From Spirochaetia bacterium (lineage in GTDB: Bacteria > Spirochaetota > Spirochaetia > DAHUYW01): DNA of 41,845 bases. Of this stretch, positions 8,598 to 17,925 are shown piece after piece. The stretch covers positions 1-41,845 of the forward strand of contig JASHNV010000064.1 of the NCBI GenBank assembly GCA_030041455.1, given 5' to 3'. Within the stretch, counting starts at the first letter, position 1, and each line of letters begins with the position of its first letter. The position numbers were made by a program, and so were the translations under genes. The notes beneath the pieces are model-generated. The model worked only from the letters and a program-made list of their open reading frames with translations, ran no database searches and was not told where the DNA came from.

Positions 8598-10127
8598 TTA
8601 GGGCTCGAAACGCGTCGGGCGCGGCGGCCGGGCCGCGCTCTCCTCGAGGCTCGACGCGCGGGAGACGAACTCGACGAGCTCTTCGGCGCTGTACCAGCCG
8701 CGCTCGGCGAACGCCATGCGCCCGGCGAGGTGGTGCGCGATGACCCCCGCGCGCGCCGCCGAGACCGCGTCGAGCCCGGTCGCGAGGAATCCCGCGATGA
8801 TTCCTCCGAGGACGTCGCCCGAGCCGCCGGTCCCGAGGGACGGGTTCATCCCGTCCAGGATCCCGTAGCGTCCGTCGGGAGCGGCGACGATCGAAACGTG
8901 CGCCTTGTACACGATGACGGCTTCAAGCTCCTCGGCGAGCGCGAGGACGCGCGGGAGCGGATTGCCCGCGAGCTCCGCGCGGTCCGCCCCCGAAAGGCGC
9001 GAAAACTCCCCGGGGTGCGGCGTGAGGATCCAGCGCCCTCCGAGCCGGCGGGGAAGGCTCGCGCGCTCGGAGGCGAGCACGTTGAGCCCGTCGGCGTCGA
9101 TCACGCCGCGGGCGCCCGACGAGAGGAAGTACCCGAGCCACGCCTTTCGCGTCTCCGCCTGCCCCCAGCCGGGCCCGACGAGGAGCGCGTCGAAGCGCTC
9201 CGCCTCGAAGCCCTCCGGGGAAGCCGAGTCGTCCCAGGCTCTCGTCATGACCGCCGCGAGCTGAGCGGCGATCACGGGGTAGACCGCGCGCTCGGCGAAG
9301 ACCGTCACGAGGCCCGCGCGGCTCCTCGACGCCGCTCGGGCGGCGAGAACGGCGGCGCCGGTGGTCCCCGCAGCGCCGCCGAAAACCGCCACCGAGCCCC
9401 GCCGGTTCTTGTAGGAGTCGGGCTCGACGGCCGGAACGCGGCTTCTCACCGTCTCGATCGTGAGGAGCTCGCCGGGGATGTCGTCGGCGTCGAGGAGGCC
9501 AGGGGGAAAGCCGATCGCTATCGTGTGGATCGCCCCGGCCAGGCGGCGCGCGCTCGGCAGGTAGAGGCAGAGCTTCGGCAGGCCCATCGTGACGGTGACG
9601 TCGGCTGTTACCGCAGGGTCGCCGTCGCGGTAGCCGTCTCCCACGCCGCTTGGCACGTCGATCGAGACCTTGAAGCTCCGCGACGCGTTGACCGCGCCGA
9701 CCAGGGAATCGAGCGGCTTCTTCAGGGCTCCCTTGAGGCCGGTACCGGCGATCCCGTCGAAGAGGACGCTCGAGCGCTCGATCGCCTCCCGCGCTTCGGC
9801 GCCGTCCCAGCGACAGGCTCGAATGCCGAGGGCCGCGCACATCCCCATTTGGACGGGCTCCGGGTCCCCGGACGTTACGATCGTGAGGTCCCGCTTTCCG
9901 TCGAGAAAGCACTGCCGCGCGATGACGAGCGCGTCGCCGCCGTTGTTGCCCTTTCCGGCGACGAACACGGCCGGCCCTTCGGGAGGCCGGCCGCCCCAGT
10001 ACCGATCCTTGAGGTACTGGTAGGACTTCAAGCCCGCGTTCTCAAGCAGCACGAGAGCCGGAATGCCGTACTCGACCTGCGCCCTGCGGTCGATCTCGGT
10101 CATCCGGCCCGAGTCAACCACCTTCAT
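8598..10127 (-). CDS. nnr: Bifunctional NAD(P)H-hydrate epimerase / ADP-dependent NAD(P)H-hydrate dehydratase
   Basis: The protein has 509 residues and fuses two metabolite-repair enzymes. The N-terminal domain (about 1-215) is a YjeF_N epimerase: GKGNNGGDALV, DGIAGTGLKG and SIDVPSGVGDG are visible. The C-terminal domain (about 225-490) is a ribokinase-like dehydratase, with VGPGWGQ, DADGLN, LTPHPGEFSRL and GTGGSGDVLGGIIAGFLA, the last carrying the catalytic Asp. Together they convert damaged R/S-NAD(P)HX back to NAD(P)H, using ADP in the second step. The ATG lies inside the end of the upstream lipoprotein gene (14-bp overlap), so the two are co-transcribed. The link between lipoprotein and enzyme is unclear and probably only positional. 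Confidence 0.94.
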   Translation of the reverse strand: MKVVDSGRMTEIDRRAQVEYGIPALVLLENAGLKSYQYLKDRYWGGRPPEGPAVFVAGKGNNGGDALVIARQCFLDGKRDLTIVTSGDPEPVQMGMCAALGIRACRWDGAEAREAIERSSVLFDGIAGTGLKGALKKPLDSLVGAVNASRSFKVSIDVPSGVGDGYRDGDPAVTADVTVTMGLPKLCLYLPSARRLAGAIHTIAIGFPPGLLDADDIPGELLTIETVRSRVPAVEPDSYKNRRGSVAVFGGAAGTTGAAVLAARAASRSRAGLVTVFAERAVYPVIAAQLAAVMTRAWDDSASPEGFEAERFDALLVGPGWGQAETRKAWLGYFLSSGARGVIDADGLNVLASERASLPRRLGGRWILTPHPGEFSRLSGADRAELAGNPLPRVLALAEELEAVIVYKAHVSIVAAPDGRYGILDGMNPSLGTGGSGDVLGGIIAGFLATGLDAVSAARAGVIAHHLAGRMAFAERGWYSAEELVEFVSRASSLEESAARPPRPTRFEP

Positions 10128-11358
10128 GGAGCAGCCCCGCGATCAAACGATCGCTCCTCCACCACACCACCTGCGCGCTAAAGGGATGCACGAGGAGACC
10201 GCAGAGAATGCCCGAGGGCGAGAGATAGAGCGCCCTGAGCACCACGTGCGCGTCGTTCATCATGATGCGCGAGCGGTGCACGACGAGACCGTTTCGATTG
10301 AGCACGAGGAGCTCGTCGTGGTCGCTCTGAAGCGGACTGAGAAGATACATGAAGCCCCCCGACGCGACGCCGACGAGCTGGTAGAGCACCTCGACCCGCT
10401 GGTCGGCCGCGAAGCCTCCCGGCTCGGCCTCGAGGATCTGCTTCGGCAGATCGACGTGCCCGACGTAGCGCTGCGTCTCGGCGTTCATCCAGTAGACGCT
10501 TGAGTGCAGGTAATCGACCGCGCCGTTCACTCCGTTGCTCGAGTCCGGCACGTAGTAGTCGAGCTTCAGGTACAGCATGCGCCGGTCCGGGTCGGCGAAC
10601 ATGGTCTCCACCGTCCCGATCACCCCCCTCGCCTTGGGAAGCGGGAGGTCGTCGGTGGAGATCCGCACCTTGTACAGGAGCGCCCCGGCGCTTGAATACC
10701 AGAAGGCGAACCACACCTTCGCCGTTCGGCAGATGACGATGAGATCGCCCTGCGAATTGGTCTGCAGGCGCTCGATGTAGGGGAACGGCGTTCCTCCCAC
10801 CCCCTCCTGGCCGATGTAGTCGAGATACTGCCCGGAGTCGGAGAATCGAAGGACGACTCCGTCGAGAATGGCGCCGAGGGCGGAGTCCATCTGCTGGCGC
10901 TCCGGGGGAACTCGATCCTCGACGAGGATCATCTTGTCCTTCGAGACCGTCACCTCGCCGACCCCGTGGAGGGGGTAGGCGTGCGCCTCGCGCGTGGACG
11001 CCTCGGAGCCGCCGACGCCGGTCGCGAGGAGAACCGGCTTCGGGTTGTCGTCGGCGTTGTAGAGGAGCGAAAGAATATCGCCGTAGGAGGAGAACTCCAT
11101 GACCTTGTCGGCGTAGCCGCTACTGATGTAGAAGAGGCCGTTTCGCATGAACAGCCGCGTTTTCTCGGCCGAGGGAACGCCTTCCGCGTCGAGGAGATCG
11201 AGCTGGTCCTCGCCTTTGCCGAGCGAAAGGGTGAAGAGGGTCTTCATATCCAGATCGATGATGCGCTGGCCGTCGCAGCCGGAAAGCAGCAAGGCGCCTA
11301 AGATCGCGCAGACGCCAAACCCCGCGGCGCCGCGTCGAAGCGCGCTCTTCGGTTGCAT
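10114..11358 (-). CDS. Predicted lipoprotein, conserved-spirochaete type, function unknown
   Basis: The protein has 414 residues. The N-terminus is a lipoprotein signal peptide: positive residues, a hydrophobic stretch (GFGVCAILGALLL) and a lipobox LLSGC with Cys28 as the lipidated residue, followed by Asp. The rest has no membrane segment and consists of repeated beta-rich units (GLFYISSGYADKVMEFSSYGDIL, GGFMYLLSPLQSDHDELLVLNRNGLVV), suggesting a beta-propeller-like fold. I recall a similar family annotated LIC_12708 in spirochaetes but cannot verify that here. There is no good ribosome binding site; a consensus promoter lies only 9 bp upstream of the ATG, implying a nearly leaderless transcript. 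First gene of the unit containing nnr. Confidence 0.8.
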   Translation of the reverse strand: MQPKSALRRGAAGFGVCAILGALLLSGCDGQRIIDLDMKTLFTLSLGKGEDQLDLLDAEGVPSAEKTRLFMRNGLFYISSGYADKVMEFSSYGDILSLLYNADDNPKPVLLATGVGGSEASTREAHAYPLHGVGEVTVSKDKMILVEDRVPPERQQMDSALGAILDGVVLRFSDSGQYLDYIGQEGVGGTPFPYIERLQTNSQGDLIVICRTAKVWFAFWYSSAGALLYKVRISTDDLPLPKARGVIGTVETMFADPDRRMLYLKLDYYVPDSSNGVNGAVDYLHSSVYWMNAETQRYVGHVDLPKQILEAEPGGFAADQRVEVLYQLVGVASGGFMYLLSPLQSDHDELLVLNRNGLVVHRSRIMMNDAHVVLRALYLSPSGILCGLLVHPFSAQVVWWRSDRLIAGLLHEGG

Positions 11359-11367
11359 TACGGCTTG

Positions 11368-11396
11368 ATACTACCGTCGGTCGATAGGCGTGTCAA
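11368..11396 (-). promoter_or_regulatory. Strong sigma70-type promoter of the lipoprotein-nnr unit
   Basis: On the minus strand TTGACA (11396-11391, perfect consensus) is followed by a 17-bp spacer and TAGTAT (11373-11368). Only 9 bp separate the -10 box from the ATG at 11358, so the expected 5' leader is about 3 nt. The -10 sequence is identical to that proposed for glgC. Confidence 0.65.
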
Positions 11397-11468
11397 CGCC
11401 GCGAGGGATGAAAAAAAGGCGACGATCGAGTATATTAAGGGCTGGCTACGGAGGGAGACGTATCGCTC

Positions 11469-14207
<2,739 letters not shown>

Positions 14208-14236
14208 CGGCCGCGGGCGGGATCCGCTCGCGCCTC

Positions 14237-14274
14237 GACCCGCGGCTCGCGCGAAGGCCTTCATGACGCGGGTC
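14237..14274 (+). other. Inverted repeat downstream of secA
   Basis: GACCCGCG (14237-14244) pairs perfectly with CGCGGGTC (14267-14274), and the 22-nt loop contains the smaller palindrome GAAGGCCTTC. There is no U tract after it, so it is not a standard intrinsic terminator. It could attenuate or pause transcription between secA and the next gene, or protect the secA mRNA end. Confidence 0.35.
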
Positions 14275-14314
14275 CGCGCCTGAGAACGCAACGAAAAGAG
14301 GGGGATCGAGCTCC

Positions 14315-16270
14315 ATGAAACGTCTGGTCGTCCTGACCTTCCTCGCCATGCTTTCCGGGGCCGCGGCCTCCGCCCAGGACTGGGTTTCGGTGATACCCGC
14401 CTCCGGGACCGTCCCGACGGGAGCCTTCAAGGCCGGGGTCGATACCGGGGGAGGTCCGCTCTATTTCATCCGCTTCCCCTACCAGGGAGGAGTCGTCGTC
14501 GGGAAATACGATCCGCTCGCGAGGACCGCCTCCATCTCCTACGGCGGAAAGGAGATCCAGATCACCACCGACCCGGTGGAGATCTTCGTCGGATTCGGCT
14601 TCTGGTTCTTCAGCGCGGACGGAAGCCCTCCTCCGAACGCCATCGTGGGAGGGAACGAGAGCGACGGAAGCCCGCTCTACATGATCGCCGGGACGTGGCT
14701 CGGAAACGTCACGTGCGGAAAATATTCCTCCGAATACGCCAAGGGCTACGTTCCGTTCGAGGGAAAGGAAATCGAGGAGACCCGAAATATCTACTTCCTC
14801 GTTCCGGCCGGATCGGGGAGCCCGGGCTCGTCCCGGGCGGGCCAGGACCCCCCGCCCGTCCGCCTGAGCTTCGCTCCCGGCGCCACCTCGGGGGTCGTGA
14901 AGGGAGCGCTCGACCCCGATCAGACGCGCACCTACCTCGTCGGCGCATCCGCCGGGCAGCCGATGATCGTGTCGGTGGACTCCCCGAGCCATGACGCCAC
15001 GATATCGGTGATCGGGAAGGACGGAACGGTTCTCCTCGACGCGGACCGCAAGGCCGCCTACTGGCAGGGCCTGCTCCAGGCCACCGAGGACTATCTCGTT
15101 CAGGTTTACGGCGGGACGCAAGCGGAGGGCTTTACCTTGAGCGTCAGCACTCCCGCGAGGATGACGATCGCCCCCGACTCGCCTTCCCCGGAGCGAAGCG
15201 GCGTGGCGCCCGAGGGAGAGAATCTCGATTTCGTCGTCCGCGGAAACGCCGGGGAAAAGCTCACGATCGATTTGGGACCGAACGGGATCCAGGACGCCGC
15301 GGTTCTCAGGGTCTACGGATTGGAGGACAACGAGACCTACCTGTCCTCCGACGCCGGCCGGACGAGCTTCGACTTTAGCGCTCCGAGCACGCAGGACTAC
15401 GTCGTCGAGCTCGTCCGCAAAATCGGCGCGGAGTTCTTCTACGATCTCCGCGTCTCAAGCCCGCAGGCGAACGGCTCGATTCAAAAAGTCTCGGGCCAAC
15501 GCTTCTTCGGCGACGCGGGCTACCTCTGGGGAGAGTCGGGGAGCGCCTTCGTCATGGAGCGGACCCCTGACGCGGGGAAAACGTGGAACCCGGTCGACCT
15601 CGCCTCGCTCGCGATCGACACGGGGAGCCTCTCGAAGGACTTTAGCGGACTGCCGGCTCTCCCCTACGTGCACTTCAGCAGTCTCACGAGGGGTTGGATG
15701 GTTTGGTCCACCGACGAGTCGGAGATTCACGTCGCGAGCACCCAGGACGGAGGCGCGACCTGGAGCCGGGCGGTCAACTTCTCCACCGACGCGATCGTCG
15801 AATACGAGGCCTTTCCCGGACCGGGACGAGCGTGCCTGCTCGCGGAGATGCCGGAAGGTATGATGCACACCACCCTCGTGACCCTCGCCACCGACGACGA
15901 CGGCGCCACGTGGTCCGTTGATTCTTCGTTCAGCGGCGACGGAGCGGGCGCGATCGTCTTCCGCAGCCCGACCGACGGCTTCATCCCCGTCGACTGTCCG
16001 CCGTGCGGCTATTTCCTCTTCTATCGAACCGAGGACGGAGGCAAGAGCTGGAACACGATCGATCTTCCCCTGCCGCAGGGCGTCTCGAGCGATGACTTCA
16101 ACGGCACCTGGCTCGGCGCTCCGGTCTTCCAGGGCCCCGATCGAAGGCAAGGAAAGATGACCGTAAAGATCGGGCTCGCCTCCCAGGGGATCACCGTCTT
16201 CACCTACACGACCAGCGACGGAGGAGACACCTGGGCGGTCGCGCCCTCGGCGGGCACGGTCGGGTCGTAG
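14315..16270 (+). CDS. Secreted multidomain protein with DM9 (DUF3421) repeats, PPC-like domains and Asp-box repeats
   Basis: The protein has 651 residues with a Sec signal peptide (MKRLVVLTFLAMLSGAAASA) and predicted cleavage before QDW. Residues 25-92 and 98-163 are two DM9-like repeats: each has a P-x-x-A-x-x-G start, a G-x-P-L-Y core, a GKY, and a final Y/F-x-G-KE. Residues 185-280 and 295-383 resemble prepeptidase C-terminal (PPC) beta domains. The C-terminal 270 residues contain five Asp-box motifs (TPDAGKTW, TQDGGATW, TDDDGATW, TEDGGKSW, TSDGGDTW), which build BNR/Ycf48-like propellers. No catalytic residues of a sialidase are obvious, so a binding role (glycan or surface) is more likely than hydrolysis. 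Domain assignment is from motif recognition; function is inferred. GAGGGGG lies upstream of the ATG. Confidence 0.75.
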   Translation: MKRLVVLTFLAMLSGAAASAQDWVSVIPASGTVPTGAFKAGVDTGGGPLYFIRFPYQGGVVVGKYDPLARTASISYGGKEIQITTDPVEIFVGFGFWFFSADGSPPPNAIVGGNESDGSPLYMIAGTWLGNVTCGKYSSEYAKGYVPFEGKEIEETRNIYFLVPAGSGSPGSSRAGQDPPPVRLSFAPGATSGVVKGALDPDQTRTYLVGASAGQPMIVSVDSPSHDATISVIGKDGTVLLDADRKAAYWQGLLQATEDYLVQVYGGTQAEGFTLSVSTPARMTIAPDSPSPERSGVAPEGENLDFVVRGNAGEKLTIDLGPNGIQDAAVLRVYGLEDNETYLSSDAGRTSFDFSAPSTQDYVVELVRKIGAEFFYDLRVSSPQANGSIQKVSGQRFFGDAGYLWGESGSAFVMERTPDAGKTWNPVDLASLAIDTGSLSKDFSGLPALPYVHFSSLTRGWMVWSTDESEIHVASTQDGGATWSRAVNFSTDAIVEYEAFPGPGRACLLAEMPEGMMHTTLVTLATDDDGATWSVDSSFSGDGAGAIVFRSPTDGFIPVDCPPCGYFLFYRTEDGGKSWNTIDLPLPQGVSSDDFNGTWLGAPVFQGPDRRQGKMTVKIGLASQGITVFTYTTSDGGDTWAVAPSAGTVGS

Positions 16271-16314
16271 CCGGCCGGGCTCGACCCCGCTTCGCTCGCG
16301 CCGTGCGACGTCAA

Positions 16315-16335
16315 ACGCCGCCGGCGGCGTCTTTT
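16315..16335 (+). terminator. Candidate intrinsic terminator between convergent genes
   Basis: A perfect 16-bp palindrome, ACGCCGCCGGCGGCGT (16315-16330), is followed by CTTTT. It would form a stem of about 6 bp with a 4-nt loop. It lies 45 bp after the stop of the DM9 gene and also just past the stop of the small convergent membrane gene. Confidence 0.55.
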
Positions 16336-16349
16336 CGCGCGAGGGCTCT

Positions 16350-16472
16350 TCATCCCGGGCGCGAGAGGCTTGCCGTCGAGGCCGGCACCTCCGCGGCGCG
16401 GAGGCTCGTGTACGACTGGATGAACACGAAGAGGGCGAACAGACCGATGACTATGAACACCAGCTTGCGCAT
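16350..16472 (-). CDS. Small single-pass membrane protein (40 residues)
   Basis: The frame begins MRKLVFIVIGLFALFVFIQSY and encodes 40 residues: two positive residues, one transmembrane segment (about residues 4-20), then a short, Ser/Ala-rich tail outside the membrane. AAGGAA lies at a good distance upstream of the ATG at 16472, and the gene starts 19 bp after the M23 peptidase stop in the same direction, so it looks like a real second gene of that unit. The topology suggests an envelope-anchored small protein, perhaps linked to cell-wall metabolism. I recognise no family. Confidence 0.6.
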   Translation of the reverse strand: MRKLVFIVIGLFALFVFIQSYTSLRAAEVPASTASLSRPG

Positions 16473-16491
16473 GAAGATTCCTTCGCTCGGG

Positions 16492-17580
16492 CTACCTGCT
16501 GCCGAGGTAGTTGAGCGGATTGACCGGCACTGAATCCTTGTAGATCGTAAAGTGGAGGTGCGGTCCGGTGCTGTAGCCGGTGTCGCCCATCTCCGCGATC
16601 TCCTGGCCCGCTCGGACGTATTCACCCATGTGCGCGATCCATTTCGACAGATGCCCGTACAGGGTCTGATAGCCTCCGCCGTGGTCGAGCAGGATGTATT
16701 GGCCGTAGCCGCGGTTCACTCCGAGGTAGACCACGCGTCCGTCCATGGCGGCGTCGACCGGCGTACCGATGGCGTTCGCGAGGTCGATCCCGTTGTGAAA
16801 CATGTAGACGCCGGTGAACGGATCGGGCCGCATGCCGAACGGCGAGGTCAGCATGCCCACCGTCGGATAGATGAACAGGGTTCCGAGCGCCTTGCGATAG
16901 GTGAAGGAGTTCATGTGGGCGTGCGGCAGGAAAAGCTGCTGGCCGGCGTAGATCGTCGAGTTCGCGATGTTGTTGGCGTCGAGGACCGCGGCGAGCTTCA
17001 CCTGGTGGGCGCTCGCGATCCCTCCGAGCGAGTCGCCTCGGCGCACCTGGTAGAGAATCCCGTCCATGCTCGGAATCTGGAGCTCCTGCCCGGGTCTCAA
17101 GAAACGAACGTCGCTGATGTCGTTGAAGCTGATGAGCGTCTCGTCGCTGATCCCATGCGACTGCGCGATCCCCGAGATCGTGTCCCCGGGCCTCACGGTG
17201 TAGGAGGACATCTTGAGCGGCTTCGGCCCCTGAAGCCGCTCGGGCGCCCCTCCGCCCGCGAGGGCGGGAGCGGTCTTCAGCCCAAGGCTGTAGGAGTTGA
17301 GGAGCGCCTCCAACTGGGGATCCTTCGGCAGGGCGAGCCCTCCGCGGGAGAGGGCGCTCGTTCCCGGGGAGGAGGTGAGAACGACGGCAACCCCGCCGAT
17401 CGCGAGGATCGCGACGGCGAAGACCGAGACAAGCGGTATCTTCCTCTCGCGGCGCCTCGCGACGCCGCTTCCGCCCGAGCGCGCAAGGCGCTGGCGTACC
17501 CTCGCGACGAGCCACGCGCCCGCGTTGGCTCCGGTCGAAGGTCGTTTCCTGATCTTTTGCTTTCGGATTGTTGCTGTCAT
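16492..17580 (-). CDS. LysM-containing M23 metallopeptidase (murein hydrolase)
   Basis: The protein has 362 residues. The N-terminus is basic (KQKIRKRPS, RRRERK), followed by one membrane anchor (VSVFAVAILAIGGVAVVLT, about 51-69), so most of the protein is periplasmic. Two LysM domains follow: YTVRPGDTISGIAQSHGIS and YQVRRGDSLGGIASAHQVK. The C-terminal 130 residues are a peptidase M23 domain with zinc-ligand motifs FHNGIDLA and HLHF, plus the conserved SPFGMRPDPFTG and GYQTLYGHLS. All expected ligands are present, so it should cleave peptidoglycan cross-bridges. It starts a minus-strand unit with the 40-residue membrane protein and diverges from the PBP gene. The intergenic region gives no strong ribosome binding site (GAGATGAG is the best candidate). 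Confidence 0.93.
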   Translation of the reverse strand: MTATIRKQKIRKRPSTGANAGAWLVARVRQRLARSGGSGVARRRERKIPLVSVFAVAILAIGGVAVVLTSSPGTSALSRGGLALPKDPQLEALLNSYSLGLKTAPALAGGGAPERLQGPKPLKMSSYTVRPGDTISGIAQSHGISDETLISFNDISDVRFLRPGQELQIPSMDGILYQVRRGDSLGGIASAHQVKLAAVLDANNIANSTIYAGQQLFLPHAHMNSFTYRKALGTLFIYPTVGMLTSPFGMRPDPFTGVYMFHNGIDLANAIGTPVDAAMDGRVVYLGVNRGYGQYILLDHGGGYQTLYGHLSKWIAHMGEYVRAGQEIAEMGDTGYSTGPHLHFTIYKDSVPVNPLNYLGSR

Positions 17581-17925
17581 TGACTCATCTCTATGCGAGA
17601 TATCGACAAGAATAATTCTTCATATTACCATTTGATCGCAAAGTTTGGCGCGACATGAATCCGAGCCCCGTCCTCTCGCCCGCCCCAATCCCGGCCGTTT
17701 TCTCGCTTCTCGACGCTCCGCACGCTCGGCCCCGCTCGGCGCCGACGGCCGATCGTAGCAGATCGTCGCGCGGTTTGCAAACCCCCCGCGCTGTCTCGGG
17801 AGGAGGGGCGGAGCTTGAGGGAGCCGCCCGGCCTGTCGAGAATATCCACGTGACCATCGACACCTTGGGCTCCGATCGAGCGCTTTCCGGATCGGCTCTT
17901 CCCGGGAACTCAGGCGGAGGCTCCC
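17581..17925 (+). other. 345-bp divergent intergenic region with AT-rich island and short palindrome
   Basis: This separates the M23 peptidase gene (minus) and the PBP gene (plus). Bases 17606-17640 are strikingly AT-rich for this genome and contain the palindrome AAGAATAATTCTT (17608-17620). On the minus strand a TAATAT lies just beyond it and could be a -10 box, without a clear -35. The remainder (17660-17910) is GC-rich. It holds short open frames on both strands that have no ribosome binding site and no recognisable protein. GGAGG at 17916-17920 is the ribosome binding site of the PBP. I see no RNA gene. Confidence 0.45.

Noticed and set aside
11431-11436. TATATT upstream of secA as a full promoter
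   Set aside because: The -10 match is reasonable, but no -35 box is found at 16-18 bp, so I only mention it under secA.
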